Assembly (NCBI GenBank): GCA_029204225.1
Contig: CM055113.1
Coordinates: forward strand, 23,010,405-23,074,404
Direction: 5' to 3'
DNA: 64,000 nucleotides
Source of the DNA: Diphasiastrum complanatum
Taxonomy: Eukaryota > Streptophyta > Lycopodiopsida > Lycopodiales > Lycopodiaceae
Shown: positions 1-12,297 of the stretch, one piece after another
How positions within the stretch are numbered: the stretch's first letter is position 1
How the letters are laid out: every line of letters begins with the position of its first letter
The notes under the pieces: model-generated
What the model was told of the DNA's origin: nothing
Databases searched by the model: none
The model's input: only the letters and a program-made list of their open reading frames with translations
Translations under genes and position numbers: made by a program

Positions 1-222
1 TACTCATGTATAGCCTATGGTGAGATTTATGTACATTCATTCATTGAGTCCTTGGTAGACTCTTATGCTTGGAGCATGGGGAATGGATGGGGGTCAGCTT
101 TCAGGACTTATTGGATAGTTGGATACACTTGGACGTGAGGGCATCTTGGTTATAGGTGCGGGCCATGGTTGGAAAGCCTCTTGCTTCGAGCCCCTTTTGA
201 TAGCCCACTTTCTTAGTCAAAG

Positions 223-1186
223 TTATTGCAAGATGAAATTATTAAATTGATGACACCAACCAACATGCCAAGACCAAACTTTCTTTGTACTTGTTGATTC
301 ATCTTGGTTTGTCTTCACTTTGAAGATCCATTTGCATCCAATTGCCTTCTTGTTCTTATGAAGTTCCACCAATCTTTGTGTATTGTTCTTCATAAGAACG
401 TGATACTCAAGATCCATTGCTTGGATCCACTCCTCTTTTTGCCTTGCTTCATCTACACATGTAGGTTCATCAAAAGAGATTAGGAAAGCATGATTTGTAC
501 CACCAACAACCTGCTTACGCTTTTCATCATAAGTGAGTCTCAAATGTTGTTGCCTTTGCCTTGATGTCCTCCTTGGCTTTAGACTTGAAGAAGGCTCTTC
601 ACCATCAACATCCAAAGTATCATCAACATTGTCATTAACATCAAGAATATTAGATCCAATAACTACATCACCACTTGAAAAAACCTTTAGAATGTTTCCT
701 TCATAAAAAATGACATCTCTTCCAATGACCACTTTCTTAGCATACCAACTCTTTGGTGCTTGCTTAAGTCCATACAAACTCTTTTGTAGAAAAAAGACAT
801 GATTAGGCTTGCCATGTGAAACGTGCCCTCAGGTTGCTCCATAAAAACCTCCTCCTCAAGATCTCCATTCAATAATACATTAGTGATGCCCAATCGCCAT
901 AGATCACATCCATAAAGTGTTGCAAGAGAAATAATGAACCAAATGCCTAAGTTGGCACTTCTTGCTCTCGGCCTCCTTTCTCTCCTTAATGGTATGTCTC
1001 TTGTTGATCAGAGCAAGAACGTGAAATAATTCTAAATGTAGGTTCATCAAAAGAGATTAGGAAAGCATAGTTTGTACCACCAGCAATTTTCTTATCCTTT
1101 TCATTATAAGTGAGCCTCAAAGGTTGTTGCCTTTGCTTTGATGTACATTTTTGTTGAAGAATGATTTTCATATCACTTGATAGCAT
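223..1186 (-). pseudogene. Two partial copia pol fragments (integrase C-terminus / RT), scrambled
   Basis: Minus-strand translations give typical Ty1/copia pieces: the post-integrase linker motif VIGRDVIFYEGN, the SFDEPTCVDEA..KEEWIQAM segment, and RT motifs GCKWIFKVK, LNGDLEEEVFMEQPEG and YGLKQAP. Read 5' to 3' on the minus strand, one linker copy (about 1186-1050) is followed by the RT motif LNG..EEEV (about 880) and YGLKQAP (about 777), and then directly by a second linker (VIGRDVIF, about 735) and GCKWIF (about 310). In an intact element YGLKQAP lies downstream of the linker and never before it, so two truncated copies have been joined head to tail. There is a frameshift between EEEV and YGLKQAP. 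No function remains. Copia assignment is firm; the joining history is inference. Confidence 0.85.
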
Positions 1187-1388
1187 GAAGTTGCTAATCT
1201 GTTCTTGAAGATCATCACCAATAAATCTCTTTCCATTGTAATATTGGTTACTTTTTTAATGTCTTTCGACATCCAGAATTATTCTCGACTTTACTACCAC
1301 TAATAAGTCAGAATCTAGCATGAACATGATAAGCATGCTACGATAGTCTCTCTCTCTCTAAAAAATTTTTTTAAAAAAGGTGTTCTGA

Positions 1389-1417
1389 TGGGTCTCCACC
1401 CCGTGGGGTGGAGACCC
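1389..1417. repeat. Perfect hairpin, GGGTCTCCACCCC / GGGGTGGAGACCC
   Basis: A 13-bp arm and its reverse complement lie almost back to back. Related arms recur at 4788-5260, so this appears to be one copy of a small foldback repeat family. It stands just before the long GA tract. Confidence 0.75.
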
Positions 1418-1420
1418 ATA

Positions 1421-1558
<138 letters not shown>

Positions 1559-1896
1559 AAAAAAATTCTGATGGACTAGCCGAGATGACTCATCAAAAAA
1601 ATCCGATGGATTTCTAAAAAAAAATTGTTGTGTCCGGGTCACGGGTCAGATCGAGTCGGGTTTGGTCAGGTCGAGTCAAGCCGAATTGAGTTGAGTTGTC
1701 GAGTCAAGTCAAGTCGAGTTGAATATGCTTCATCGGATAGTAAACATATATGATATGAGAATAGAAGACATAGTGATTTAAGTTTATAAAGATATCATTT
1801 CTTCCATAAAATAGTTCCATTATAACAATGGTGAGTCGGGTTGAGTCGGGTCAAGTGGGGTCATATAAAAGCATTTGAATAAACACTTTTGAAAAG
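1559..1896. other. No gene seen; GTCGAGT-rich spacer
   Basis: The stretch holds short degenerate repeats of the type GAGTCGGGT / GAGTCAAG (about 1640-1720 and 1832-1860) and no coding signal. Confidence 0.5.
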
Positions 1897-2234
1897 TGTG
1901 AGAAACTTGGACCTGTTATAAAAGGATGTAACTCGTGAAAAGAGAAGACATTCTCTCTCTCTTATCTCATTCATGCTTATACATGGTTCTCTGTGGGTTC
2001 CACTATCCATTGGTGCACTATATTAGTGATATCTGCAATCTTGTGTGTAGAATGTTTATTTTATGTTATTTTCGGATCCACACATGTGAAATACAATAGT
2101 TCTTAGTGAGTTTGAATCTCTTTCTTTAAGTAGATGTTGATTTTTTCACATTGGCAAAATTGGTAGATTTGATCTCTTTCTAACCCAAGATCATTTTAAG
2201 AATTTGGATCTTAATTGGTCTGAAATTCTTCACA
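1897..2234 (+). mobile_element. Putative 5' LTR of a plus-strand copia element
   Basis: The right edge is fixed by the primer-binding site that follows; the segment ends ..TTCACA. The proposed left edge TGTGAGAAAC is a guess from the TG rule. A TATA-like TTATAAAAGG lies at about 1917. No second LTR copy was found to confirm the length. Confidence 0.5.
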
Positions 2235-2246
2235 TGGTATCAGAGC
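2235..2246 (+). promoter_or_regulatory. Primer-binding site for initiator tRNA-Met
   Basis: TGGTATCAGAGC is complementary to the 3' end of plant initiator tRNA-Met, the usual copia primer. It directly follows the putative LTR and lies about 590 bp upstream of gag. Confidence 0.85.
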
Positions 2247-2821
2247 TTGTGTTGCAGGTATTGAAAGGATCAAGCACATCTATCAAGGATTTGGTGAAGA
2301 TATCAATGCTAGAGCATGCTAGATTTTTCTATCCAAAAATCGAGTTTCTTGCATATGTAGATTGGTAGATCAAAACTCGTTTAAGTTATAGAACATGATG
2401 AATTTCCATTTCACACCACACTTACTAGAAATAGCCGATTTTGGATGCATTAGATAGGTCTCACTTGAGACTACAAGATTCTATATCAAGTTTTAGGCAA
2501 TTGCATGTAGAATTTGAAATAATTAATTTTTGTGATTTTGTCAAAACCCTAATTTTGATTGGATCTCTATTGTGTGAGGTTATTGAACTTCATTAGAGTG
2601 TGTTTCAATCTTAGGAAGTGGCAAGAGTCATTAGATTGAGAATAGATCATACGTTGATCAAGATTTCTACATTCTATGTGCTGATTTGCTAGATATAAGT
2701 GCTAGAAGAGAATTGAGAGGTTCCATATCTTTGTGATTTCGTTTTGAAAACATTTGTTGTATTTCAAAAGAGTGCTTTGTGCCTTGGAATAGGTTGAAGA
2801 GAAGGATCAGGTCATTGCAAC

Positions 2822-3175
2822 ATGGCTACATCAAGTGGATACATGTTGGAAGGCAATGATAAGCTTACCTCAAGCAATTATTCATTGTGAGAAGTGAGGA
2901 TGGAATCACTTCTTGAGATGAATGATGTTTTGGATATTGTTGTAGGTTTGGAGGAGAGGCCAACAACACAACAAGAACAAATGAGGTATGACAAGAGGGC
3001 CAAAAGAGCTCTACACATTATCAAGATGAATGTTACCAATGAGCTTCTCAAGGAAGTTGGTAAGAGTACTTCATCAAAGGATGCTTGGGATTTATTAAAG
3101 AAGCTTTATGAATCCAAGTCTATTTCTAGAGTTGTGATAGGAGTTTGGCAAAAGAATCTTTGGCAAGCTCAATAG
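2822..3175 (+). pseudogene. Copia gag fragment with premature stop
   Basis: From the ATG at 2822 the frame reads MATSSGYMLEGNDKLTSSNY, typical of the copia gag start. It meets a TGA at 2888-2890 where the family normally has Trp (..NYSLW..). The frame then continues with MESLLEMNDVLDIV, AKRALHIIKMNVTNELL and AWDLLKKLYESKS, which match the UBN2-type gag domain. Homology ends near 3150 and the next recognisable part is the integrase C-terminus at 3290, so the rest of gag, protease and most of integrase are deleted. It belongs to the element whose LTR and primer site lie at 1897-2246. Confidence 0.8.
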
Positions 3176-3286
3176 AGGCATCAACCATATACTGTCGAAT
3201 GAAAAGAAAGGTAAGGTGTGTCTTAACCACATCTCCGGCGGGCTTATGTAGCCATAGAAAGAAAGTAGAGAAAAACTCATTTTGAG

Positions 3287-4294
3287 ATGTTATTCAAGAG
3301 GAGGCCGAGTGTCAACTTTCTTAGAACTTTTGGATGCACATGGTATGTCAACATAACTCTTGATGAAAGGACCAAGGAGGATCCATCTTCAAGGAAAAGT
3401 ATATTTGTTGGAAATAGTGAGGTGAGTAAAGTCAGGCTAAAAGCATGGTTTGGTGGTACAACATGTACTTTCAAGGATAGATATGCACTTTTGTATTATT
3501 ATACACTCTTTTCAACTAATACATTTGACTTGCAATAACTTTTTAACCATACCTCAAAAGTATGTCATGTAACATATAATTGGAAAGCGCTTTCTAATGT
3601 AGCAAACTCCGCTAAAATTGGACTTATCACTAAAAACTTATGTCATTTTTAATGTGGACTCAAAAAATTATGAATAATAAAATCCCCATACTTTTGACTT
3701 GCCATAACTTTTTAACCATAGCTCGGAAGTATGTCATGTAACATATCATTGGAAAGTGCTCGTCAAGCGCTTTTTAATGCACCAAACTTCGCTGGAATTG
3801 GATTTACTACTAAAAAGTTATGTCATTTTTAATGTGGACTCAAAACAATTATGAGTAAAAAATCTCCAAAAAGTGAAATGTATTACCAAAAGGTACAATG
3901 AAAAATGGGTTCTTTTTTTGTACCACCAAACCATGCTTTAAGCCTACAAGGTTTCCATTACTTCTACTAATAAGGTGATTATTGGTAGAGATGTCATTTT
4001 TTATAAGGGAAATATTTCATATGTATCTTCAAGCATTCTTGATGGTGATGTGGATGGATCTAACATTCTTGATGTTGATGTAAAGGATCCTACTTTAGAT
4101 GGTGATGATGATGGACCTTCGTCAAGTCAAAAGTCAAGGAGAACATCAAGAGAAAGACAAGTACCTTCAAGGCTCAAATATGATGAGAAAGGTAAGCAAG
4201 TTGTTGGAGGTACACACTTTGTTTTCCTAACCTCTTTTGACGAACCTACATGTGTAGATGAAGCAAGGAACAAAGAGGAGTGGATCCAAGCAAT
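3287..4294 (+). pseudogene. Copia integrase C-terminus to RT N-terminus, split by an insertion
   Basis: Before the insertion: RRPSVNFLRTFGCTWYVNI and SRKSIFVGNSEVSK, the conserved region after the integrase core. After it: VIIGRDVIFYKGN, an Asp/Ser-rich linker, RRTSRERQ, FLTSFDEPTCVDEA and EEWIQAM. The two halves are colinear and are separated by the 512-bp element at 3434-3945. Homology stops at about 4294, exactly after IQAM, so the RT core is missing. The sequence is close to the minus-strand fragments at 223-1186, so both derive from one family. Confidence 0.85.
3434..3945. mobile_element. 512-bp non-autonomous element with 28-bp terminal inverted repeats
   Basis: The ends 3434-3461 and 3918-3945 are reverse complements over 28 nt with one mismatch (AGGCT[A/T]AAAGCATGG..GGTACAA). 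It interrupts the copia frame between the residues VSK and the following Tyr-Lys, which proves insertion. Inside are two direct tandem units of about 160 bp (about 3526-3680 and 3690-3855), each with CATAACTTTTTAACCATA-like and TATGTCATTTTTAATGTGGA motifs. No coding capacity. A clear target duplication could not be fixed (TAA or AAG are possible), so the superfamily is open. Confidence 0.75.
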
Positions 4295-4780
4295 GCGACA
4301 AATTATTATTTTTTAATTGGTGCAAACCCATTAGAAAAGGTAAACTGCAAAAATGAAGATGACTACAGAGGTCGACCCAATAGTCGGATAGATGACGTGG
4401 TCCATAAAGAGAGCACAGACATAAAAAACGAATTAAGACTCAGATTGATTACGTGTCAACTAAGGCTACAATAACGAATGACATAAACACTCGAATTGAT
4501 GACGTGTTAACGATCGATGACATGGCTTGATTTTGACTATAAAAATCAATAGAATATCATTTTCAATTTTATTTTATCTTTTGCAAAGACACTCGCGTTC
4601 GCAAAGATTTTACTAGTAAGTAACAAAGGAATACGTTGAGCCTTTTAAACTATGATTTGTTCTAGGATTTAGCAATTTATTTTGACATTTGAATTTTTTT
4701 TTTCAAATACTAATTACTATACTCTATGTATTCTAAAAGCCCATATATATTTATTCATTTATATCCATCAAATTTTATTT
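4295..4780. other. No gene seen; AT-rich spacer
   Basis: Sequence between the copia break and the foldback cluster. A segment around 4720-4760 (CTATGTA..TCTAAAAGCCCATATATA) recurs at 5068-5110. Confidence 0.45.
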
Positions 4781-5265
4781 TATTTTTTATGGGTCTCACC
4801 ACGCGAGTGAAGACCCATTCCAAAAAAGAAAAACAGGGTCTCCACCCCCTTGCGACGGGTGGAGACCCCAGCAAAAAATAAATAAATAAATTTCTGATGG
4901 ATCTCCATCGCGACACAAAAAGAAAAGGGTCTCCACTCTCTCACTCACCGGAACTATTCGATGTCGAACTCTCTCTCTAGGCCTCTCTCTCTCTCTCTGA
5001 TTCTCTCATCTCTCTCTAGCTCTCCGATTCTCTAAATCCAAGGGGTAGATAGTCAAATACAAATTACTATACTTTATGTAGTCTAAAAGCCCATATATAT
5101 TTATTCATTTATATCCATCAGAAGAAAAAAAACATTCTAAAAAAAAAATGATGGCAGACCCATCAAAAAAAAATAAAAAAATTTCTGATGGGTCTGTTGC
5201 GACGGGTCACAAAAAAAAAAAAAAAAAAAGTCTCCACCTGCCGCGATGGGTGGAAACCCAACAAA
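4781..5265. repeat. Cluster of GGGTCTCCACC foldback motifs
   Basis: At least four related hairpins: 4788-4816 (TGGGTCTCACCACG..GTGAAGACCCA), 4837-4869 (GGGTCTCCACCCCC..GGGTGGAGACCCC), 4904-4945 and 5228-5260 (GTCTCCACC..GGTGGAAACCCA). Several are preceded by A-rich sequence and TTTCTGATGG. The same motif with the same flank occurs at 1385-1417. The 40-bp AT-rich block CAAATAC..ATCCATCA flanks the cluster as a direct repeat (4706-4770 and 5055-5120). Confidence 0.65.
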
Positions 5266-5325
5266 AAAATTTTTTTAAAAAGTGTCCACTCATCGTGACA
5301 CCATCAGAAGTAGCTACATCAACTC

Positions 5326-5328
<3 letters not shown>

Positions 5329-5358
<30 letters not shown>
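5329..5358. repeat. (CT)n microsatellite
   Basis: About 15 CT units. Confidence 0.95.
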
Positions 5359-5359
<1 letters not shown>

Positions 5360-5360
<1 letters not shown>

Positions 5361-8300
5361 CATTTTGTTTTATTTCAAGATAATTCTCATTCATATCATT
5401 GCATATTCCCTCCGATTATTATCAACCATTCTAGTTTTTAAGTAGAAGACTTACTTTAATTTCCCACCCTCCCTAGGGTGTAAGCTATGTTTTGTCATAG
5501 TTGTTCTAGCCATATCAATTTTCATTGCAATTCAATCACAACATTTGCCCACATATATTTCATTCCGATAGTAATTCATGTCAAAACTAGATATGAGATC
5601 ATTTTGATTATTGCACGTATTGTATTTACTGTGTACATCTGCATTTTTTTTCATCAATGTGTCATCATATTTCTACCCCTATGATGTGAACAATCAATTA
5701 GTCTTTCAACCATTATTTGATCTCATCACAATGTATCTTAGATCCATTGTACTCCTTGTACCTAATGAGTGTCACTAGCCCTTATTTATACCCAACAAAT
5801 GACATGAACTAGTAGTTTTTTGTATGAACTATATCAAATGTGATAGTTATACCATTTTTATCCATCACAATTTTTTTCTATATAGCCTTCATATTTGCAT
5901 TTTATCATTGCATATTCCATTTTTTTGCATTCATTTGTATTCGAAATGGCAATGCATTACCTATACATATTCACCAAATTTTATCTGAGTTACTCCTGCA
6001 ATTGATAGGAATTTAGGAACGGACAGAACAAAACTGTAAGATTTCTTGTGATGCTCGATAAAAGCAATCATACAATAGACGATTCTCACACATGGAGAGG
6101 ATAAACAGAATTCAATCACGAATCTCACAATTTATCAAAATTCAAATAGATTATGTACTGCTTTGAAAAAATAAACACACATGCATATCCTCAGAAGGAT
6201 TAGATTTGGTCGAAATACAAAACCACCCATCCTACAGACACATAACCCAGATTGCAATGTCAAAGCAGGTAGGATGCCTTACGCCTTTTGATTTTATAAG
6301 TTGACTTGATTTAGTACAATCAGTTCTGCGCATGCCGTTAGTATATCTCACAAAAATGTAGCCACTAGACAATGCTTAAAACCTCTTCAAGTCACCTTGC
6401 TCAAACTGTTTACTAGAGGGCTGAAATCATCTACCTCCTTGAGTGGAATATATTTTAGTTTTCCAGGACGGATAATACGAGCTTGAACAAAGAAAATATA
6501 TGGCAGTCCAAAATTGTAACGTGTAATGGAAAGCCATGGGGACTGAAAGAGAAGACTATTATCTACAAAAATGAAAAATTAACTTTTCAGGTGGAAATTG
6601 CTAGAGAATCTTAATCGTGATGCCTTGATCTTCCTGCAAGACAAATTAACGTTCTGAGCTACATGAAAACTCTGCCACCAACTCAGATCAACGATGGAGC
6701 AACTGGATTTAGGGTTACATGCAGGCTGTCATTACAGGACCAAAATGTTTTCAATTAACCAACATATCAATTTCTCATACCTAAATTCTAAATGGGACAA
6801 CCAGTGTCCCACACACGGAATGAACATGGAAATCCAGATTCAAGAACGTCAAATCCAGATATAGGTGGCATCCAACAACTTTAAAATCTCAGTGGAAAAT
6901 TCTTCATGGCAACAGGAAGAAACTAAACTAATTGTTCCAGACACAGCGAAGTTGCCATGCATGCGAAAATGCAAAAGCAACTATTTTCCGTTTCTGTGTG
7001 AAGTGTCACACCAACTATTGGAGCTACTGGTTTGGAAAATTACAATTCACAATTCAGCAATGACTTCCCATCTGATATCACATGCTATACTTTTTTGCCA
7101 GATCAGTCAGAGCCTAGACTTCACACCAGAAATACTAGCAATAGCAAGAAGCTTTTATATCCAGCTCATAAGTGATTGATCAGCACATCGGGATTCTGAA
7201 GCAAGGTGAACCTTTCTCAGCTTCACCTAGATTATTCTATCATCAACCACATCTTATCACTTATTTGATAGTTATTCATGTGTATCAATCCAAAACCTAC
7301 TGTCTGAAAAATGATAATATTGTGAAACTTTGTGAAGAAATTGGAAAAAAAAATTTACAATTGAAAAGCATAACAATGGATGCAACTGTATCTCCAGCCA
7401 ACAGAAACAAAATATGTTACTCAAATTCTTATGAGGATTAGGTTTCCAAATGTTTACACAGTTCCAAGCATGGATACTGATAAATTTCTGAATGTGGACA
7501 GAATTCCAAGCATGGATGGTGCTGATGACCTGATAATCATATGAAACAAAGACTCCTCTTTTGTACTACGCTGTTGCCTACAAGGGAGAGTTCAAGTTGA
7601 AATGATAAAGAGCTTGTCCAGATAATATCATCCTAATTAATCTTCTAAATTTCATTCCATTCTGTAATATGTCAGTCCAAAGCACAGTAGTAAATGTCAA
7701 GGAGCTAATATAATAATGTTCTATACAGATAAGAAGGTTTTCTAATTCATTCATTATCAGCAATTTCAATCAACATGCACGATAAAGAAAAAGCATTCAC
7801 AATATGCACACATTAACCTTGCCAAACCTGTAGCTTTATAATGGCATGACAGTCTGTATCTGCTGCAATAAATAGTTAGAAGGCTTATGCTCGTTCATGG
7901 ATGCGCAATGTCGTATACATATCTGAGAAACGAATCTTACAAAAAAGAGGTAGAGCAGCACCTTTTTATTACTTGGCATACAAATCAAAGATTATGTAGC
8001 CTAGCACTTTTGGCACAGCATAGACTCACAGTCAATGAACTGATATACTGGACTTGGCCATGCAATATAGGCACTATGGCCCTTGAATTGCTTCCTCACA
8101 AAACTTGCAATTGTAAAGATGACACAATCTTCAAAATTGTCAATGCACTCGCAACATGTGAACCAATGACAATGAAGAGAATCTACGCCGGTATGCTCAA
8201 AGCTTCGTAAGGAAGTTGCATAAATTCTTTCTGAGACTCTATAAGGAGCCCATAACTTTTTGAGATTATGCTATAATCGAAGCATACTTGACAGAAGAAT

Positions 8301-8477
8301 GTGTACGATACTCAATACCTGACTTCAAAAGAATGCAAATAAAGAATGATACAAAAGAGGGTTTGGCAGCAGACATAAACCTCCACCAGTAACCCGGAGC
8401 AAAACTCTCCCACCTTAAGGTGGCCACAATGAAGAATTATTTCAGGTGGGGCCAAAGAAATATACAAAGGCAGTAGA
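5360..8477. other. Downstream of the BLI stop codon; no further gene recognised
   Basis: The part next to 8477 should contain the 3' UTR of the minus-strand BLI gene. A possible 3' UTR splice donor (GAAGTCAG|GTATTG, minus strand) lies at about 8314-8328. Short open frames here show no family motif or codon pattern and are treated as chance. Confidence 0.5.
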
Positions 8478-8558
8478 TCATAGCTGTTTACTGCCACCAC
8501 GCCTTGACGAGCCACCTGGAAAGAGCTTCATGATCCATCCCAAGACACGTTCAACCAC
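8478..8558 (-). CDS. BLI: BLI last coding exon with stop
   Basis: Acceptor CTCCACAG, 26 codons and TGA (8478-8480): [16 protein letters not shown], then [10 protein letters not shown]. The VLGWIMK(L/M)FPGG ending is the strongest single identification in the window. The stop sits where the family ends. Confidence 0.93.
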   Translation of the reverse strand: MVERVLGWIMKLFPGGSSRRGGSKQL

Positions 8559-11500
8559 CTGTGGAGGTTTGATCCCATGGTTAACAGTAGTTTCACTTAC
8601 ATGAAATAAAGATGGATCTAATCAATCTGCTAGGAATGTGATATATTTCCTTCTCCAGAAAATTAGCTCCCAAGAACAAAACACTTTGCAAAGTACCCCA
8701 ATTTCTGTTAAAGCTAGATAATGCTCACAGCATTTCACCATGTGTCATGGAGATTAACAGAGAACTACAAAATACCCAACATCACTCGAACTCGGGCTAC
8801 TTCACGAACTTTTCACAAGACACATGGAAATGGTTGCACATTAGAGCAAATTCTTTTTGGTACCTTTAGCAGCGGTCATACTGCTAGCACCAGCCAAATC
8901 AGTAAGAAAACGATCATGCACACACAGAGAAACCAAGAAGCGTCAAATAGTATGCAGAGGATTTTCAGCAAACCTCATCTCCTTCATCAACAAACTCTGG
9001 CTCAGCTGCAGATGCCTCATAAATATTTCTGCTCACGAAATTACCCTCATGAGCCATCCTTTGAGCAACTGCAAGTTCGAGCTGTTGAGTCTGACTTTCC
9101 AATTTTCGGGATAACTCTGCATTCAAGGCCTGTGGAAAAAAGGGCTTAGAAGAGAATGATAAGGGATCTTCATATAACACATCTAGCTACCAGTTACCCA
9201 CGTTCAAATATCAGGAAGGAGCTAGATACTTCCCAGAGTTGAAAATGAGAGGGATGATCAGTAGGAGAAACTTCAACTAGATTGACCTACCCGAAGGTCA
9301 ACAGCAGCCACAGACTCAGCTTTTAAGGTCTTCACAAGAGCTGCCTTTTCTTCTGCCAACTGGAACAAGTGAGCAAAAGCCACAAGTGAGCATAAGGACG
9401 TCACAGGAACTTTCACTTGCTTGTTTATCTAACCCTCGTAAACAATAATTTTGTGTGAGAGTGTGCAAATCACAACAATATTCAATGATAATAGTCAAAA
9501 CACAGCTCATAGACCTGTCATTTTACAGCTAGCTAGAAGGTTTCAAGAGCATTTGTTAGAAATATTAACAAGGCCTTGCAATTTGTTTAGAATAATCTAC
9601 TTTCCTCGTCAAGACCAAAGCATCTTATTTTGCCAACAGAAGTACATCGCTGTTTACTTAATCTCTAACCATTTCCCAATCCGAACATGCAAAGCTTATA
9701 AAAAACAGATGAGCCCAAAAAGAAAGACCTTAGAATTCATGACAGTCAACATAACATGGAATGTGTGTCCAATAAAACCTTTATGTACTCCAAATGAGAC
9801 CTCTTACATCAAATACAACGACACTAATCCACATTCATGATAAGGAAACCTCAAATATTCTATAAACCGCATATTTAACAAAAATCCCCAGTATAGATTC
9901 TCTCTTACACGTCCACTTGGCTGGTTCTCCATATCTACAAAAAATAAGTGTAAAAAAACATAAATCTAGGTCAAATGCTTCAGTGACGTATATCTGAGGC
10001 ATCAAAACAATAATTTATTCTCTAGCAGCTCTACCTCTCTTTTCCTTTTATGGGGGGCCCATGTCCTCCATTTCCTTTATCTTAAGCAATATACAAGTCA
10101 GCAATTAAGTACTGTTAACCATCTAAACTTGAAATAGTTTTGACAAAGACATGTCAAGGCAATGAATACAAATAGCACAACAGAATGGCTTCATCAAGGG
10201 GCTCGAAAGGATTGAAATCACATGCATCACCAAGTATCATCGTTACTAGCAATCCCCTTACCATCGACAATGACAAGTAGAGATGAAGTCTTCATGTTAA
10301 AAGCACAAGCATACTATATGCCACAAAAAGACATTGGACAGCAATAAAAGTTAGTAGTTGATACATGAACTTAAGAATATGAAGGATAAAATTGAGCAAG
10401 AAGTCAAGAATGAAAGAAAGATTTCAGAATCATTAGCAAAAACTTGTGGAGGAATTCTTGGCTAAAAGTACAGTCAAATCACCTACCCAAATGAGCCCCC
10501 CCTCCCCCAAAAAAACAAGATCTCCAATATTAAGGAATTAAAATCTCTCTAGTGAAGATCATCTTCTTAAATTAAGAAGTGACATCCTAGACATAGCCAA
10601 GAAGGGAAAGTTCTTTTGGTGAGGGAGTTTGATTCTAGCAACTATCAAAGGGCTTTGACTATTGAAGGTAAAGATCTTTGTTGGATGGAAGAGATGGATG
10701 AGGAAAAAAAGAATGCCATAGGTTAGACTAGCGTATCAAAAGTTAAGTTAAAGATTACTCTCATGAGCAAAGGTCTACTAACTCTATGCAGACGCTTCGA
10801 ATCATAGGTCTAAAATGGCTGATTACGTGGGCACCTGGAGATACACCTGAAAAATCAAACAAGGGTCTAATGTGATTGATTATCTTGCTTCCCACCTAGA
10901 TGCAGCCCACCTTATAGAAGGTCTAAAAATAGGGAAAAAGGATCAAGAATCACTCCATATGCCCACTTCCTTTACTATAAAAGAAACATTAAGAGGAAAG
11001 GCAAAACTAACTCAACATAGATTATGAGAAGGTCAAGTCTTATAAATAAAATTCAAAGAAATAACAAAGATGATACTTGCTAAGGAGACAAACAAATCAC
11101 ACTATTTGAAGAATGGACACCTCTGATGCAAGAAAATTTTGGGAAAAACTTCATGTTGAAGCCCAGTATCCATAAAATGGGAGAGGTCAAGTAAGAAGAC
11201 ATGATGGCCTGTGTAAGAAGCATTTACTAACAAGGAGCGTTAATAACAAAACTGCAACTACAAGGCTTAAGGAGACCACGTAAATAGTAATGATGTTGAA
11301 AAGGTAATGATTCATATATGTCTTTGAAGTACCAAAAGGTACAAAAGTCTAGAACATGTTATAAACTATGTACAAAAAAAATCTCTGAGAAATAACTTCA
11401 GAACTTAGCAATAATCCAGATACCGTGAAAAATAAAAGCATCAACAAAAACTCATAAAAGAGCTCATAACAAAGTTCATGTGATTCAAATATCTAAAGTG

Positions 11501-12235
11501 CATATCTGTATGTCTATAATGATAAACATCAAGCGATATCGTGAGATAATCTTATGCAAAAAGCCAGAGTAGAAAGTTTTCTCAACGATTTGCTTAGACA
11601 AAGGAGAGAGTTATATGAAGAATTAGGCCATGCAATGGTGTAATTTTGGACTTCAAATATTTTCTTATATGTGATCATATATCTTAGAAATTTAACGTTA
11701 TTGAAAAGATTTGCAGCTAAATCAAACTTCCTGTAATTGTCATTTGTATGTGCTTGTCCCATATATATTGTCAAGTCTCTATTGCACTTTTCATCTCAAA
11801 CCTGAACGATGACAAAGCTAAGAGCATTCTCATTCTTCTTTCATGCTCAATAGTTTTTTGAGCATTCCCAGTAGCCAAGCTATTATTGCCTAAAACCTTG
11901 ATACCAACAAAATTTGATTCCACAAACTTTAACATGTAGCTTCAAGAAGATAATCTTTCTTATTTTGGGTCAAATTCCATACTCCGAGGTGTCAAATAAA
12001 ACACCACATTTTGGGGCTTGTTTCATGTTAACTTTAACAGGTTAAGCTTTTGACTACATTGGCATCAAAATTCAGCAGTATCTAATGGTAACATGTATCC
12101 ACTAACCCCAAGAAAATTATGATGATTCAACTTCAATGGAGCATTATTGCTACAAATACTGATCCATACACTTCAGAGCGACTGCAGGTCGGAAGTCTCC
12201 AGTGCATGATGATTGTGTGTGTTTCTGCCACGCGC

Positions 12236-12297
<62 letters not shown>

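Noticed and set aside
6865..9840. Plus-strand open frames opposite the BLI 3' exons (for example 8721-9149)
   Set aside because: They are antisense shadows or chance frames; the minus-strand exons explain the coding signal.
10740..11050. Possible gypsy RNase H trace ([16 protein letters not shown] and following)
   Set aside because: Only a few residues resemble the family and stops follow immediately.
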